Source: Membranipora membranacea (taxonomy: Eukaryota > Bryozoa > Gymnolaemata > Cheilostomatida > Membraniporidae). Taken from it: a stretch of 64,000 nt of DNA. Below the pieces are notes generated by a model. It saw only the letters and a list, made by a program, of their open reading frames with translations, was not told where the DNA came from and did not search any database. A program made the translations under genes and the position numbers. Positions 15,601 to 24,212 of this stretch are shown here, one piece after another. Location of the stretch: positions 2,869,501 through 2,933,500 of the forward strand of contig OU612070.1 of NCBI GenBank assembly GCA_914767715.1. Direction: 5' to 3'. The stretch's first letter is position 1, and each line of letters opens with the position of its first letter.

Positions 15601-18600
15601 AGAATACAGCTTTCATTCAAATGGATGGTAAGTGGTCTACTTCATGGTATCAAAGCCAACATGAGAGATCTACTTTCTGGTACTATGTCAAATCTGACCT
15701 CACTACCCAGTACCGGACATATCTCCTTGACTGGTGCCAAAAAAATGATGGCAAGCCAAAAGATACCTCAGTTTTTCGTTTCTCTTCTATTTAAGCTTGA
15801 GTATGTATGTATAGTTCTGAGGATGTATATATATAAATGTTTATTTTTCTCCATCATCATAATTAGGCAACTCAAAGGAATTGTTTTGGTGAAACGAACT
15901 ACACAATCATACTCATTGACACGCTGATGGGAACAGAATTAAGCAAACTAGAAACACAGAACCTGAATACTACTTTCCATGATCTGGATGCTGTGACCAA
16001 CTATACAATACATATAGTGGCCACTAATGAGGAGGGAAAACACTCCAACAGTGAAGATTTAACATACCTGACCAAGGAACTCGGTGAGATGTTTTCTGTG
16101 TCATCTCTAGGTTATCATTAAGCTCATCACTGTTGCAAATTAAGTAGTTGACATGACATGAGTATATTGGCAGACAGCAGTTTGCTCGTCAAAGAAGACT
16201 GCGAATATATGAAAATATTCAAAAATGTAGTAGTTATAGTAATAAATGTTTAAGATTGAAAGATGACTTAATTTTACCTGTTACAGCCCCTTATGACAAG
16301 CCAAGAGACTTCTCAGTAGAGGCTAGCAATCCCTCTTGTGTAGATCTGCAGTGGAAAGTTCCTGAGTATCCTAATGGTGAAATACAAAAATACACAGTAA
16401 GTTTAAATGAGTTTAATTCAATCTAATCTATGTCCCTTCAGCTGGTTTAAAAACATGTGTATCAAGGTGCCTTACCTTGATACCTAGTTTGAGCAACACC
16501 AACCCAATACTGGGGGGAACATATCTTGTTCAAACTGATCATAAGTTGAATGTATTTGCATTTAAGCCTCAGATAACAATTGATTATCTTGGCATTTTGA
16601 ACTCACTGGTTTAAACTGCAAAACAGCCCTTAGTTGTTTTTTTTAGATTTATTGCATAAGTGAGAAAGGCAACCAAACTACCCACACTGTCAGTGATACA
16701 TCCTCTACTCAACAATGTGGATTTTACCCTGGGTCCAAAGTGTCATGCGGTATAGTAGCGTACACTTCAGTAGGCCCTAGTCCACCAGCATTAGGCCAAG
16801 TAACTCTGTCATGTACAGGTGAGTGTGATCCTAACTTTATTCACATTTTACTGTGAAGTTTGAAAATTGAAACCTAGTTTATATATATATATATATTGTG
16901 AATTTGCTGGATTTAAATATTGACATTATACAAAATTATGTCTCTACACTATGTACCGTATATGCTATTATATAGTCAATGCACAATGCAGGCCATAATG
17001 GAGGGGATCTCATGCAATCAAATTTTCTTACCCTCTATTGATAAGTCGCATACACAACGCTTTGGATAAACAATGCAGATAAGAAAAAAAAATCATATGT
17101 TACTATAGATCCTGAAACTCCACAGACTGAGAATGTAATGGAAACCGTAGAGCTTATTGATGGAAAGGAGAGGATAAAGCTGAAGTTTCAATGGACTGTA
17201 AGTGGTTGCATCGCATCATTTGTTCCAAAGCATGGTTTCCGTCATGTAGAGCTTAGCTATGAGTTTCTCAAAATATTTGTTCTTTTGAACTCATCATGAA
17301 GAATGGCTTGGGATAGTCTGAAATCAGACAAATTCCTGAAAAAAAATTTTAAAAAATTGATGCCCAATGATTTGAGACAATTACTTTCACGGACATGTTA
17401 CATCAAGCAGGATGCAGGCTGTCAATTAAAAAAGACAAATTTTGAAGAACCATCCTCATTATATTCTTCACTCCCATCAATGTCTCTCATTACACCCCTG
17501 AATTGACTCTTACTCAGGGGTCAAGAGCATACGTGATTAGAACGCTAGTGTACTTGTGACTTGTAGGGACAGAGAACAGACTGCCAATCCGCGACTACAT
17601 ACCATGTGTCCCTCACAGATATGATCAACACATCGGTGGTCAAAACAGAGCTTACTGAAGATCTTTTTTATGAGTTTAGCGACCTTGAGCCTTTTACCAA
17701 TTACTCATTTGTGGTCGTTGCAAGCAACGATGGAATAGTCAACTCGTCTTCTAGTCATCCGGAGGAGCATCAAACCCAAACACTAGGTAGGAGGCAAAAC
17801 TGCACATGAATATTGACTGACTATTCCAACATGAAAAGATTAGGGCATATAAATATGGTTATTGTTGAACCGCTGAGTACTAACACTAGTTTTATGACGT
17901 AAGCAAAATCAAGATTAGTTAATGGTGAGTGTTTCAAATAAACCCTCAAGATTGGTTGCTCTGTCTGAAAAGATCGTGAGAGATTCTGCTGTCATGCAGT
18001 CTATGATCTGGTTTCACAGGGCAGTATTTATGATATTTTTGTCAATATGTTCTCTTCTCCCCCTTGAATTGTCTACACTTTAAGACTTTTGCTGTTAATC
18101 ATTAAAATATTGAAATCTTCTGATACAAAAGTATTTATTTTTATTGCCTGCCTTTTTACACCAATCGGTTATGGCAAGACGAAGGAAAAAAGAAAAACAT
18201 ACAACATTTCCATTATAAAATGTTGGATCATAGGCATTGCTTTTTTCCTGTTTTATACATGTGAGGCCTGTTTTTAGCTCCTTATGATGGACCACCATCA
18301 CTGGATATTTCTGTGATCAAAGATTGCCGCAACTGCATTGCTTTATTATGGACACAACCAACACAACCAAATGGTGAAATATCTATGTACACAGTAAGTC
18401 AGTGTAGTCAGGAGTAGTAGGTCAGAGTGATCATTGAAAAGAAGAAAATGTAGCGACTACCTGTAGTAGCAATATTATGCCGATCGGCTTTTCACAAAAT
18501 TTAGCTTGAAAAATTGACTGGGCTTATTTGATCGTTAAACTATCCGATAGAAAACAATAGAGTAATGTATATATGTGACATCTGAGAAGATTAACCGAGA

Positions 18601-21016
18601 GCAGACCAGGATTTGGTATCTTTGCGTTTGATGTCTTTATCTTGACGCTGACAAACTTTGTGACTTACCCTACAGGAAGAAATGTTTGGTGGGAATTAAA
18701 TTTCGCGATTTTGGCGACCTAGAAAGTCGCTAATAATTTATTCCACCAATAATTTGATCCAAGAGGGAAGAAAAATAGAAAAAATCCGGAAAAAAAAGTT
18801 AGAAGTTATCTTCTCTTTTTAGCGAGTGGACAACTTCGCTAAACTTTAATTCGTCAAGATCACCCATGAGAGGGCAACTCGCGAAATTGAGTTCCACCAA
18901 ACATTTCTTCCTGTAGGGTATGCATGCATATGAATTATCCACTGGTCTGCTTAAACCTATGTATTATGAATTATCAGGTTGATTGTAAGAACATGAAGTA
19001 CATTTACTCTACTCACACCATCGGTGATGTACAATCTACTCAACTCTGTGGATTCAGCACAGGATCTGATGTGACCTGTGATATCATAGCATATAACTCA
19101 GCCGGCGCTAGTCCGACTACAACAAGTAATGCCAGTCTCCTCTATGCAGGTAATTTAGTATAGACCAACTGCACTTTTTCCATATTTTGCATGCACAAAT
19201 AAGCAATTCAGATTTGTTATATTTTAATCTCAGGGTTTTGATTAACCCAAATGGACCGAAAACCTATCCTACTCACAGGTTGAAAAATTGGAATTGGTCC
19301 ACTTGTAGAGGCAATGTCTACAGTGCAGAGACCATCATGCCCATCAGTCAATCTGCAAGTAGTTTGATTGCGCTGTGTCCATTCATTAATTATGAAATTC
19401 TAAATTATGAAATATGTTAGTACATTTTAGTCTTGGTCTTGGTGCCTGAATGAGCCCATTAATTTTGGCTCAAATAATGGTATTTTAGGTGTTTGCGCCA
19501 ACTTGATTACTTTCATTGGTCAATTTTTTCTACAGAGGAATGCACATCAAGTAAAACAACAGCGAGGATGCCACATTCCTCTGGTCAGATTGCTATTATC
19601 TCCTCATCTACTGCGGGAGCAGTGGTGTTATGTAGTCTTATAGCTCTTGTGGCATACATCATGAAACTAAGATCACGACCAGAAACAAAAGCTGCCAATG
19701 ACAGGTGAGCTTTAATTCTGATCAAGTTTTTTTGAAGTTTTTCATTATGGCTCATCAGCACTGCAGACAAAGACCGCACACTACAATCTAAAACTCTCTA
19801 ATTCAGACATCGAGACTACACTATTATCATGTGTATCTCTGATCGCCAGAGTCAATTTAGCAAAAGTACCTAATTAGAAAATTTAACTTGGGTCAACACT
19901 CCAAATTTCTTGTGATGGTACTCGCTACTCATTTTAAGGGAATTAATTATCTCTTTATCGAACAGATCTATACAAGCAATAGTATATAATGTAATCAGTG
20001 TGGCTAAAGGAGTAAAAGGTAGCTTAAATGGTTAGAGCGCGGTTCCATTAGTATGTAAATGTTGAAGGTCTTGGGTTCAATTCCCTTGCAGTCCATCCAC
20101 TGCTGGGGTTTGGTTGGCCCCCAGGTGTGCTACAACCTGGAAACAGAGAGCGTCCTGGCACAGATATTGCAGCATAACATTTCGCCGCCCATGCTTCAGG
20201 ATGTAGCGTGTGATATGACATCTGATTTTAATCAAGCATGCTAATCAACGGCTTAAACATAGACTTAATAATAAGAGGCATTTAATTGTGGATAATATAC
20301 CTACATGAGATGGTGTAGAAGCATTGGTGTTAACATTGACTTACAGCTCATATACCAGGTTAGTTGTTGATAACTCAATAAATTTCGTTCAGTTTTGAGA
20401 TAAAAAATGGCAATGGATTTAGCAGCTGGTCGTGAACAGTTTGATAAAAGTTTTCAGCAAACAATCAGTTTGAAGAAGAAATTTTGTATAGCTGAATTTA
20501 ACACAATTTTCAAACTCCAAATCCGATTAAAACTGATTGAGTTATGAACACCAAACCTGGATTGCAAACAGTAATGATGGCCTTATTGATTCTACACTGC
20601 TGTCACGTTGCACGTGCCTCGCTTCAGCTGTGCATGGTGTTTTGTCTAGGGTTATTAATAATTCTATAGTTACTTGACTTATACGCGTTTTCGTTCCTTC
20701 AAACACTGCGTCTATTTCTACTGCTCATTTTGAGCACTATGCCTCACCAAGCCTGCCTATCTAAAGCAGCCTCTAAAGACTCAAAAAGAAATCGATTCAT
20801 CTGGTCAATTTACAGTCTTACATAAAACTTTGAGAGAAATGCATTGTCCTGTGTTTTATCAGTTCCACAGAACCAGATGACATTGAACTACAAGGAGTTG
20901 GCTCTACTGCTGTCTGCGAGAGTCAGATGAACACACAATACGAAACTGTTGATCCTGTTTACTCCCAGCCAGACATGAATCAGCTGGATAATCATGTATA
21001 CAGCTTACCCCAATAA
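420..21016 (+). CDS. Gene A: FTP/multi-FN3 single-pass membrane receptor-like protein (5' partial)
   Basis: A 37-exon model (coordinates in the entries below) joins without a frame break into about 1,865 residues plus the stop at 21014-21016. The 5' end lies outside the window. Order: end of an F5/8-type lectin (FTP) domain, one atypical FN3-like domain, eight doublets of FN3 domains (16 domains), a transmembrane helix and a short tyrosine-containing tail. Every junction is GT...AG except the acceptor at 12947-12948. FN3 domains start at phase-1 introns and are split once by a phase-0 intron. N-glycosylation sequons (NxT/S) are frequent, as expected for a cell-surface ectodomain. No kinase, phosphatase or other enzymatic domain follows the membrane segment. 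Gene B downstream is a paralogue in the same orientation. The role (adhesion, recognition or signalling) is inferred from architecture only, and no orthologue name is justified. Confidence 0.85.
823..1345 (+). CDS. Gene A exons A2-A3: atypical FN3/Ig-like domain
   Basis: The exons are 823-940 and 1137-1345, joined by a phase-2 intron, which is the only phase-2 junction in the ectodomain. The reading includes LVMALHQWNNSMTGDVPPS and GYEYRVLLSHEG. The W in the first exon and the YEYRV strand suggest an FN3- or Ig-like sandwich, but the domain is unlike the 16 that follow. The homologue in gene B is 44423-45137. Confidence 0.7.
1346..2792 (+). other. Long intron of gene A, no gene seen
   Basis: This 1.45-kb intron is AT-rich. 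Its longest open frame (1765-2091) has no recognisable domain, is not conserved in the equivalent intron of gene B, and is treated as chance. A reverse-strand box-B-like string near 1575-1590 hints at an old SINE but is too weak to call. Confidence 0.5.
2793..4210 (+). CDS. Gene A FN3 doublet 1 (exons A4-A7)
   Basis: Exons are 2793-2890, 3134-3347, 3664-3770 and 4042-4210. The first domain (type II) has no paired cysteines and ends YSIEITSINSRGLSTVN. The second (type I) carries CIEVNW, YSCEG and CGYTPGTNITCSLQAV, the four-cysteine signature that recurs in every second domain. Introns are phase 0 within a domain and phase 1 between domains. This doublet matches gene B 46225-47700 in the exons, but the introns are largely different, so this end of the duplication is old. 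Confidence 0.8.
4690..7950 (+). CDS. Gene A FN3 doublet 2 (exons A8-A11)
   Basis: Exons are 4690-4778, 6129-6336, 6962-7068 and 7770-7950. Type II reads VSSHCNDVKYDLIVKD with YTLNLTATNNEGFSS. Type I reads CVKVSW, FNCSSSDGH, CGFYPGSQVTCVVYATN. The last exon is three codons longer than its gene B counterpart. The three introns are long (1,350, 625 and 701 nt). Much of their sequence is recognisable in gene B (48333-49663, 49872-50517, 50625-51220), showing that they descend from one duplicated segment. I see no other gene in them. Confidence 0.8.
8169..9590 (+). CDS. Gene A FN3 doublet 3 (exons A12-A15)
   Basis: Exons are 8169-8260, 8418-8634, 9179-9288 and 9419-9590. Type II has ESEVNCHGKVIYEVAVTD and DLDPYRSYSIRVTS. 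Type I begins APYDKPRNFTVE, then CVDLQWKVPEYPNGEIQNYT, IDCMGM and CGFYPGSEVTCDIVAY. The A14-A15 exons and the intron bases just before them reappear, altered, as A30-A31 near the end of the gene. Confidence 0.82.
9881..11417 (+). CDS. Gene A FN3 doublet 4 (exons A16-A19)
   Basis: Exons are 9881-9969, 10178-10397, 10865-10971 and 11252-11417. Type II has KERIKLKFGWT, ANETNCHGTTTYHVSLTD and DLDPFTNYSFVVIASNNEG. Type I has APYDAPVLNVSSTNATCVS, then FNCTKGTDIVTD and CEIYPGSDVFCTIRAEN. The gene B equivalent (53400-54907) is nearly the same, introns included. The intron at 11104-11210 contains a short (TA)n run. Confidence 0.82.
11597..13668 (+). CDS. Gene A FN3 doublet 5 (exons A20-A23), with a defective splice acceptor
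   Basis: Exons are 11597-11688, 12263-12479, 12949-13058 (position by homology) and 13497-13668. Type II has RINLTFTWN and DLDATTEYSIQITAINGEG. Type I has APYDGPASLDITV, CINLLWTPPTQPNGEITNYT, YYCNSSEKN and CDFKPGFPVDCNVWANTS. The base pair before the third exon is AA (12947-12948) where gene B has AG. The first AG inside the exon (12965-12966) lies exactly 18 nt in and keeps the frame. Introns otherwise match gene B, except that gene B has an extra insertion of about 700 bp after its first exon. Confidence 0.78.
13792..15365 (+). CDS. Gene A FN3 doublet 6 (exons A24-A27)
   Basis: Exons are 13792-13883, 14280-14496, 14890-14999 and 15194-15365. Type II reads VPDEPVKTTNVTEEDYLE, KRIKLTFEWM and DAITEYRIEITTINDEE. 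Type I reads APDDGPASLDITVHNDTCLH, then YLCNSTEED and CDFEPGFPVDCFVWANTSAG. The third exon begins APDDGP where gene B has APYDGP. The intron 14497-14889 contains a tRNA-derived SINE that is also present at the same place in gene B. Confidence 0.82.
14560..14770 (+). repeat. tRNA-derived SINE in gene A intron
   Basis: Box A (TAGCTTACTTGGTTAGAGC, 14574-14592) and box B (GGTTCAGTTTG, 14628-14638) are followed by a non-tRNA tail (TTGGCCCAGAATATGGCGG). The orthologous copy sits in gene B at 58728-58930, so the insertion predates the last exchange between the two genes. A related copy lies at 20010-20240. Confidence 0.6.
15530..16818 (+). CDS. Gene A FN3 doublet 7 (exons A28-A31), chimeric
   Basis: Exons are 15530-15627, 15867-16083, 16287-16396 and 16647-16818. 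The type II half (ATQRNCFGETNYT, DLDAVTNYTIHIVATNEEG) is almost identical to gene B 59709-60261. The type I half (APYDKPRDFSVEASNPSC, CGFYPGSKVSCGIVAYTS) is instead a copy of this gene's own exons A14-A15 and does not match gene B 60640-61746. The switch falls in the intron near 16206. Confidence 0.82.
16459..16483. repeat. Inverted repeat GTATCAAGG/CCTTGATAC
   Basis: Nine-base perfect arms are separated by 7 nt in the A30-A31 intron. The same core, with longer arms, occurs at 38981-39025. Both sites are followed by a variant of GAACATA.CTTGTTC, so they are probably relics of one repeat family. Confidence 0.45.
17109..19149 (+). CDS. Gene A FN3 doublet 8 (exons A32-A35), last before the membrane
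   Basis: Exons are 17109-17197, 17567-17786, 18278-18393 and 18978-19149. The type II half (DPETPQTENVMETVELIDG, DCQSATTYHVSLTD, DLEPFTNYSFVVVASND) resembles A16-A17. The type I half mixes an A22-like first exon (APYDGPPSLDISV, TQPTQPNGEISMYT) with an A15-like second exon (VDCKNMK, STQLCGFSTGSDVTCDIIAY). The usual final cysteine is lost in SLLYAG. The intron 18394-18977 contains a MITE-like element. Confidence 0.82.
18668..18918. mobile_element. Non-autonomous DNA transposon (MITE), TA target duplication
   Basis: The element is 251 bp with terminal inverted repeats of about 40 bp. The outer 25 bases are perfect (start CCCTACAGGAAGAAATGTTT, end its complement) and an inner TTTCGCGA block matches too. 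It is flanked by TA on both sides (18666-18667, 18919-18920), which fits the TA duplication of Tc1/mariner-type elements. It carries no open reading frame of note and sits inside an intron of gene A. Confidence 0.8.
19536..19704 (+). CDS. Gene A exon A36: transmembrane segment
   Basis: The exon runs from phase 1 to phase 2. After an extracellular stalk (ECTSSKTTARMPHSSG) comes a hydrophobic stretch (IAIISSSTAGAVVLCSLIAL, continuing VAYIM), followed by a basic stop-transfer KLRSRPETK. This gives a type I topology with the FN3 array outside the cell. Confidence 0.88.
19705..20862 (+). other. Intron before last exon of gene A, with SINE
   Basis: This 1.16-kb intron contains a SINE (20010-20240) and otherwise no recognisable coding sequence. 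Confidence 0.6.
20010..20240 (+). repeat. tRNA-derived SINE
   Basis: Box A (GGTAGCTTAAATGGTTAGAGC) starts near 20018 and box B (GGGTTCAATTCCC) lies at 20073-20085. The tail (CTGGCACAGATATTGCAGC) resembles that of the 14560 copy, so they are probably one family. Confidence 0.6.
20863..21016 (+). CDS. Gene A exon A37: cytoplasmic tail and stop
   Basis: The terminal exon encodes an acidic tail of about 50 residues with three tyrosines (QYETVD, PVYSQP, HVYSLPQ) and ends at TAA 21014-21016. With the exon A36 part, the whole cytoplasmic region is about 65 residues. The tyrosines could be phosphorylated and recruit SH2 or PTB proteins, but none fits a strict ITIM/ITAM consensus, so that is inference. 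No enzymatic domain is present. Confidence 0.85.
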
Positions 21017-21178
21017 CCAGAAGCTAGAACTATAGAGAAGGGTTGATTCCTAAAGAATATATTATACCTTTGGTTATCAATTTCTGTGATAGTATAGATT
21101 ATGATAATATTTCTCTGAATATTACCAAAACAATCAACTGGGGAAAATTAAATAGATATAGTATATACAAGATTTGGC

Positions 21179-21184
21179 AATAAA
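21179..21184 (+). promoter_or_regulatory. Polyadenylation signal of gene A
   Basis: A canonical AATAAA lies 163 nt after the gene A stop codon, on the coding strand, in a sensible position for 3'-end formation. Confidence 0.65.
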
Positions 21185-21550
21185 CATGCTTCCAGTTTAG
21201 CAGATGCGAATTTCTTCAAGGAGGTGATTAGAAAAAAAGCATGACTGATCATCAAGTATTATTGTGGTTTATTTTGATCATATAAACAGCTCAATATCAT
21301 CCTATTCACCCGTGTTCTATGAATTATTGTATAGTTGATTAATATCTCTTAATATTCTCAATTCATTTTGTGTATCTTTTTTGTCGCCATAATGTAAAAT
21401 AATATAACATATGTTTATGCAACAACAAAAAAATGAAAGAGTTACAATGTATATAACTCTGCACATAAGTCGGATGGTACACTGCTCCAGGTTGAAAACC
21501 ACAGTGGGCAGTCAACCAACTCTCAAACACCCACCGAGTATCATGGAAGC
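21185..21550. other. Intergenic spacer after gene A
   Basis: AT-rich sequence between the gene A polyadenylation signal and the first retroelement fragment. I see no coding, RNA or repeat signal. Confidence 0.4.
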
Positions 21551-21559
21551 GATTCTAAA

Positions 21560-22145
21560 AGGCAAGAGATTGATTGGCCGAAGATGAGTGCCGTCAAAAC
21601 TTGGCGTGAGCTTGGTGAGTATGCAGTTGTTGCCCTCAACTCTGCATTGACTGGAAGTGGTGAGAAAGGCAATTACCTGCTTTCCTCTTTTCCATCTGTG
21701 AGGAGAATTTTGGCTAAGTTACAAAACGAGGTGGAACTCAGTGCACCAAAATACCGAGTAGATGCCACTGTGAGAAAGGTAAACTCATGGTCATCCTGTA
21801 TTGCTTAATGATGTCAAGGGAAGAATAAGAGGGCAAGCCAGAGCTGAGGCCTTGCGAAAGAAAAGGAAGTTGAAACGAAAGAACTTGAACAATTTTATGA
21901 ATAATCCATACGGATTGGCCAAGAAGTGTTTGAGCAGCGCAAGAACGGGGAGCTCAAGGCTAGTCAGGCGGAAGTTGAGGTACACTTGGCAAAAGTGTGC
22001 GGTTACAAGAGTGATGTGAACACTGATATCACTGGGCTTAAACGCCCATTATCTCGGGTTTCAGTTTGAGGTGGGTAATATCAAGCTTTGAGAGGTTGCA
22101 CAGGTAGTTACCAAGGCACGTGCCAAAAGCGCACCAGGCAATAAT
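21560..22145 (+). mobile_element. LINE-1a: 5' fragment of a decayed non-LTR retrotransposon
   Basis: Reading frames on the + strand give AVKTWRELGEYAVVALNSAL, then after a frame change RAEALRKKRKLKRKN, NNFMNNPYGLAKKCLSS, and finally EVAQVVTKARAKSAPG. These are the linker and the pre-reverse-transcriptase region (NNPF..KLL, ...KARA.SAPG) of a widespread animal non-LTR element. Frameshifts and stops make it dead. The frame stops at about 22145, where LINE-2 begins on the other strand. The next part of the reverse transcriptase resumes at about 30411. Confidence 0.65.
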
Positions 22146-22164
22146 GACTTGACTTACTTGACTT

Positions 22165-24098
22165 ATGTTGCAGAACTCAGAATATTGCGCCAGAACCGCC
22201 TTCTCCTTCCCCTTCCCCTTCCATCTATCCCGATCTCTCGATATCTCGCCAGCCTCCGCCCACGACTTGATGTTGTGCTGATTCATCTGCTTAAGCGCAG
22301 TTCTCCGCCAAGTCTCTCTGGGTCGCCCTCTACTTCAAGTGCCCTCAGGGGCCCACCCGAGACTGGTGTGAGGGAGAGATTCCTTCCTCCTTAGACTGTA
22401 TCCTAGATAATACATCCATCTTCGAACTTCTATGAGCTGTGAGACTGGTTTCTGCTTGATGCGTTCACGTACATCCAAGTTGGAAGTTTTGGATCACCAA
22501 TATATTTTCAATATTCGACGCCACAGTTCTTGTGAAATACCTCCAGTTTGTTCATATCAACTTTCGTCATTCGCATGTTTCACATCCATAGAGGAGCACA
22601 GACACCACGTTCAAGTTGTAGAGTTTGAACTTGAGATGGTTGCTCATACTTCTTGATCTCCACACCTTGCTCAGTCTGTAAAAGGCTGTAGTTGCAGAGT
22701 TGATGCGGTTCTTGACATCAGCTGCTGCACCACCAGATGCATCAATTTTCGTACCAAGATACAAAAAGTTTTCTACACACTCGAGTGGCTTATTGCTGAC
22801 TGTGAAATTGTTGTTAGATGCAGGGCCCACTCCATCTCGATGAATCCTCCAAACTTTCTCGGCTTTTTTTCATTGATGTGCAATCCCGCTTTACTCGCTG
22901 TTGTTATGAGCTTGTCTGTAACTGTTTGCATGCCTCCATTTGTTGTAGAAAATAGCGCAACATCGTCTGCATAAGCTAGATAATTCAGCTTGGTTGTAAG
23001 ATTCCATCGGACTCCAGTTCGATGCGTCGCTTGTAATTTCTTCATTAAGTAGTATGTAGCCATGATAAATAACAGAGGTGAGATTACGCAACCCTGTCAA
23101 ACTCATGATTTTACTTCGAAGTACTCGTCCTCTGCTCCGCCCTGCATTTTATTAGCATACCCGGTGTAGAACGCCCGTGTCAGTGTGATGAGTTTGTCAG
23201 GGATACCATGATACTTCATCACTTTCTACATGCTCTCCCGATGGATGATGTCAAATGCGTTCCTGAAATCAATAAAATTGACGTACAGGGGCATCCTCCG
23301 TTCTTCACATTGTTCTATGATGTTCCTCAGTGTAAATATGTGGTTTGTACAACTTCTTTTGCTGCAAAAACCTGCTTGCTCTTCATCTAGAATTCTGTTC
23401 TCCTCTAGGGCTCCCGCAATATGGTGATGTAAAATCTTCAGAAACATTTTACTGATCTAAGGTAGTAGAGTAATACCCCTCCAATTCGTTGTCAATGCCG
23501 CGCCTCCAGTCTTGTGGGATGTCTTCTTCTCTCCATATACTCGAGAACAGAGTCTCGAGTGCAGCCGCGCATGAGCTACTGTTACGGAGTAAACCTCTGC
23601 AGGTAGCTCGTCAATTCTTGGCGCCTCACCATGGTGCGAGGCTTTGATAATCTCTTCAATCTCTGAAAGACTAGGTGGATCATCATCTATCTCCAAAGCT
23701 GTACCTGTTCTGGGTATATCCAAGGGGTCCTCAGGCTCTGTTTGATTAAGAACTTCTTGAAAGTGCGCTGTCCAGATCTTTGCTTGTTCTTTGGGGTCAA
23801 CAACTATCTGACCATTCTTGTCCTTGAGTCTAGCAGTTGATTTCTGCCTCGTTCCACTCAGCTCTCTCGTGATATCGTACACTGCCTTCATTTGACCCAT
23901 GTCAGCAGCTTCTTGCGCAACTCCTGCCATATCTTTGATGTTGTCCCTCTTGTCCTTCCGCACACTCTTCTTGACTAACTTCGCAAACTCTTTGTAGTCT
24001 TCCTCTAGGCACGCTGCTACACGTCTTGAATGAGTGCCCAAAACTTTACGCCTTGCGTCCTGTCTTCGTTCTATCAACTCCCATGTTCTTTCTGACAT
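22165..24098 (-). pseudogene. LINE-2 reverse transcriptase and C-terminal region, frameshifted
   Basis: Open segments on the minus strand are 24098-23457 (linker, ending GGAALTTNWRGITLLP), 23447-23226 (AGFCSKRSCTNHIFTLRNII and NFIDFRNAFDIIHRES, fingers/motif A) and 23063-22773 (LNYLAYADDVALFS, the catalytic YADD box, then GLHINEKKPRK). A C-terminal piece near 22330-22200 reads ALKQMNQHNIKSWAEA and SRDRDRWKG. Several stops and frame changes separate them. The catalytic YADD is intact but the element cannot make a full protein. Confidence 0.75.
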
Positions 24099-24212
24099 CC
24101 AATGTGCAGGTGTTCTGCGCTTTTCTCTTCCTATTATCTCTTCTCCAACATCATGGTACGCTTCCTTGATCTTAGTTCATCTTTCATTAACAGGAGTATC
24201 TTCCGGTAAGTC

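Noticed and set aside
19705-21016. A tyrosine kinase or phosphatase domain after the transmembrane exon, as in other FN3 receptors
   Set aside because: The tail ends at 21016 after about 65 residues and a polyadenylation signal follows. No kinase or phosphatase motifs occur downstream.
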